A stretch of DNA of 7,097 nucleotides, from positions 1-7,097 of the forward strand of contig CALAUZ010000364.1 of the NCBI GenBank assembly GCA_937892105.1. The letters are read 5' to 3'. Source of the stretch: an uncultured Fretibacterium sp. (GTDB taxonomy: Bacteria > Synergistota > Synergistia > Synergistales > Aminobacteriaceae). The position numbers were made by a program, and so were the translations under genes. The notes below the pieces were generated by a model. The model ran no database searches. It was not told where the DNA came from and saw only the letters and a program-made list of their open reading frames with translations. Of this stretch, positions 5,429 to 7,097 are shown one piece after another. The first letter of the stretch is position 1. Every line of letters begins with the position of its first letter.

Positions 5429-6220
5429 ATGAGTAAAAAATGGACAGAATCACGGACAGTAAGATTGTCAGCGTTGCAGATCAACCCGAAGTATCAGCGT
5501 CCCCTCAACGAAGCATGGGTCAGATACATCGTCAATAATTTTGACGAGACGCTGGTAGCTCCGCTTCAGGTTTCCTATCGTGACGGGAAATATTTCGTTT
5601 TCGACGGCCAGCACACGCTGAAGGCTCTAGCGCTCAAATTCGATAGTCCTGACTATCCCGTCATCTGCAAAGTTTACCGCGGAATGTCGGAAGAGGAAGA
5701 AGCTGAAATGTTCTACAAATTCAACACGGCGAAGAAGAAAATCAGTGCGCTTTCAATCATTAAGGCGCAGTCGTTCTATGGCGATTCTGAAATGCGGCAT
5801 TTTCTTCAATGCACAAGGGAGACGGGATTTTCAATCAATCCGGCCAAGCCCAATGCCAGCAGGTACAGCATCCGAGCAGTTCAGAAGGCACACAGCAGCT
5901 TTGTTGCTTTAGGCGCGGACGAATATAAGCGAATGCTTAACTGCATTATGAAAACGTGGAACGGCGCGTCATGGTCTGTTTCTCAGCATATTCTCAGCGG
6001 CATGACGCTTCTTTTCCGTGTGTTTAAGCAGGACATTAAGCCGGAACAGTTTGTGAGACGGCTGAGGGATTTCAACGATGATGATATCGACCGTGAGGCA
6101 AGCCATTACTACAACTTGAGGGTACAATATCGTTATGCGTGGGCTTTGGGAACACTCTACAACAAGAAAGGCGGCAAGGGGACACTGGAACTTGCAAAAT
6201 TGAATTTTGTTAATTTGTAA
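5429..6220 (+). CDS. ParB/sulfiredoxin-fold protein, DUF6551-like (copy 1)
   Basis: A 263-aa protein; AGGAGG (5415-5420) is 8 bases before ATG. INPKYQRPLNEAWV (18-31), then VSYRDGKYFVFDGQHTLKAL (48-67), is the ParB/Srx-type core, with DGQH in place of the DGHxR of ParB. SEEEEAEMFYKFNTAKKK (87-104) is the conserved acidic helix and Asn of this family, where relatives read EEA..F...N. Residues 105-263 are mainly helical, with no HTH that I can recognise. Families of this kind are widespread on phages and plasmids and have no settled function; the core may bind a nucleotide. The closely related next gene is 20 bases downstream of the stop by its first ATG, so they form a pair. Intact by all signs. 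Confidence 0.8.
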   Translation: MSKKWTESRTVRLSALQINPKYQRPLNEAWVRYIVNNFDETLVAPLQVSYRDGKYFVFDGQHTLKALALKFDSPDYPVICKVYRGMSEEEEAEMFYKFNTAKKKISALSIIKAQSFYGDSEMRHFLQCTRETGFSINPAKPNASRYSIRAVQKAHSSFVALGADEYKRMLNCIMKTWNGASWSVSQHILSGMTLLFRVFKQDIKPEQFVRRLRDFNDDDIDREASHYYNLRVQYRYAWALGTLYNKKGGKGTLELAKLNFVNL

Positions 6221-6264
6221 GAGATGTCGGCCATGAAGGAATGTATAGGAAGGAGGTAACGGCC

Positions 6265-7056
6265 ATGGCTAACATTAACGTTAAATGGTCAGAGATACGC
6301 ATCTTACCTGTGAGTGCAATGAAAACAGATCCGTTATATAAACGGCACCTTGATATGATTCGAGTTAGCCGCATTGTTAATAATTTTGATGCGGATCTTA
6401 TCGGCATTCCATGGGTATCCTATCGAGATGGTGGCTTCTTTATTCTTGACGGACAGCATTTGGTGAAGGCACTCGCAATAAAGTTCAATAATCCCGATTA
6501 TCCAATTTCGTGCAAAGTTTATCATGGTCTTACAGAACAGGGCGAAATAGAACTTTGCATGAAACTCATGGCTTCGATGAAGCCGATAGATGCTTTTTCT
6601 AGCATTAAAATGCAGACATTTATTGGTGATGAAAGCACGCGAATGTTTCTCCAATGTACGAAAGATGCTGGTTTTGCAATCAATCGCGCAAATGCAATCA
6701 ATCGCGCAAATCAGCGTAACAGTCCGTATAGCATTCGTGCAATAAAGAAGGCTCAGGAATGTTTTCAGGTACTGGGCGCGAAAAAATACATGTTCATGCT
6801 TAATACGTTGCGAAAGACGTGGCACGGTGCGCCTTGGTCAGTTTCTTCAAAAATGTTGAGCGGAATGTGTCTGTTGCTTCGTTTTGCTGATATTAATCAG
6901 GAACGCTTTGCGAACAGACTATCGAAGTTCACAGAGGCTGACATAACTAATCTGGCGTATCAGAATTGCAAACACTTAAAGCGAAATCACAGTGCGTGGG
7001 TACTGGGAATGCTTTATGACGACAAGTTGAATTTAAGTATGCTTGATTTTATTTAG
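6265..7056 (+). CDS. ParB/sulfiredoxin-fold protein, DUF6551-like (copy 2, diverged)
   Basis: A 263-aa protein. ATG 6265 is chosen because AGGAGG (6251-6256) lies 8 bases before it; an in-frame ATG at 6241 precedes the ribosome site. It is a clear paralogue of the gene before it: VSYRDGGFFILDGQHLVKAL (51-70), FNNPDYPISCKVYHGL, and SIRAIKKAQECF all align. It differs tellingly where copy 1 has EEAEMFYKFNTAKKK: here it reads GEIELCMKLMASMKP (93-107), so the acidic pair and the Asn are gone. An 18-bp duplication adds AINRAN a second time (138-149). Its DNA is more AT-rich than copy 1. It may have changed function, act as a partner of copy 1, or be decaying while still open. Confidence 0.8.
   Translation: MANINVKWSEIRILPVSAMKTDPLYKRHLDMIRVSRIVNNFDADLIGIPWVSYRDGGFFILDGQHLVKALAIKFNNPDYPISCKVYHGLTEQGEIELCMKLMASMKPIDAFSSIKMQTFIGDESTRMFLQCTKDAGFAINRANAINRANQRNSPYSIRAIKKAQECFQVLGAKKYMFMLNTLRKTWHGAPWSVSSKMLSGMCLLLRFADINQERFANRLSKFTEADITNLAYQNCKHLKRNHSAWVLGMLYDDKLNLSMLDFI
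6676..6711 (+). repeat. 18-bp perfect tandem duplication inside copy 2
   Basis: gcaatcaatcgcgcaaat occurs at 6676-6693 and 6694-6711. It is in frame and repeats six residues that copy 1 has only once (SINPAKPN region), so it is an insertion in this copy, likely recent because the units are identical. Confidence 0.95.
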
Positions 7057-7097
7057 GAAGACACATAATTCAGAGAGTCTCAATTTAAAAAGCGTTA

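Overview
The window looks like a piece of accessory DNA from a Gram-positive-type bacterium. Bacillota or a relative is my best guess, from the strong AGGAGG Shine-Dalgarno sites before most genes and from a clostridial-looking, very AT-rich lgt fragment at the left edge. It is plausibly part of a prophage, ICE or plasmid-like element, but no integrase, transposase, relaxase or tRNA is visible, so that is inference. Base composition changes sharply: the lgt part is very AT-rich, the next 350 bases are intermediate, and everything after about 840 is richer in G+C. This may mark an element boundary, or an assembly join.

Region by region: 1-483 holds a 5'-truncated lgt (prolipoprotein diacylglyceryl transferase) on the minus strand, running off the left edge. 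481-742 holds a decayed, frame-shifted coding remnant on the plus strand. 758-809 carries two 18-bp dyad sites in mirrored orientation (operator-like, or another protein-binding site). 841-1160 is a hairpin-rich leader ending in a stem that takes up part of the ribosome binding site of the next gene. 1161-1994 encodes a 277-aa protein with a cysteine-rich N-terminal region and a C-terminal sigma-70 region-4-type helix-turn-helix. 2053-2625 has no convincing gene. It contains two tandem copies of a roughly 236-bp element plus the 5' part of a third; the two copies fold alike and show compensatory base changes, so this looks like an unrecognised structured RNA.

From 2682 to the right end is a tightly packed plus-strand gene row: a 221-aa acidic protein whose C-terminal part faintly resembles HU; a 68-aa Lar-like zinc ribbon; a ParB-like gene split by a +1 frameshift (3576-4179); an intact 369-aa ParB-like protein; and two 263-aa tandem paralogues of a ParB/sulfiredoxin-like family (DUF6551-like). 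Four ParB-fold reading units in one row, none with a visible ParA, is unusual. The second 263-aa copy has lost an otherwise conserved E-A-E-M-F...N segment and carries a fresh 18-bp internal duplication.

How the genes may work together is inference: a regulator (the sigma-like protein) sits before an RNA-repeat region that leads directly into an operon of small DNA-binding or nucleotide-binding proteins. The RNA could control that operon or be its partner. The most interesting points are the tandem structured element, the ParB-fold cluster with its broken member, the leader stem over the sigma-like gene's ribosome site, the 28-bp palindrome inside the intact ParB-like gene, and repeated 15-18-bp tandem duplications.
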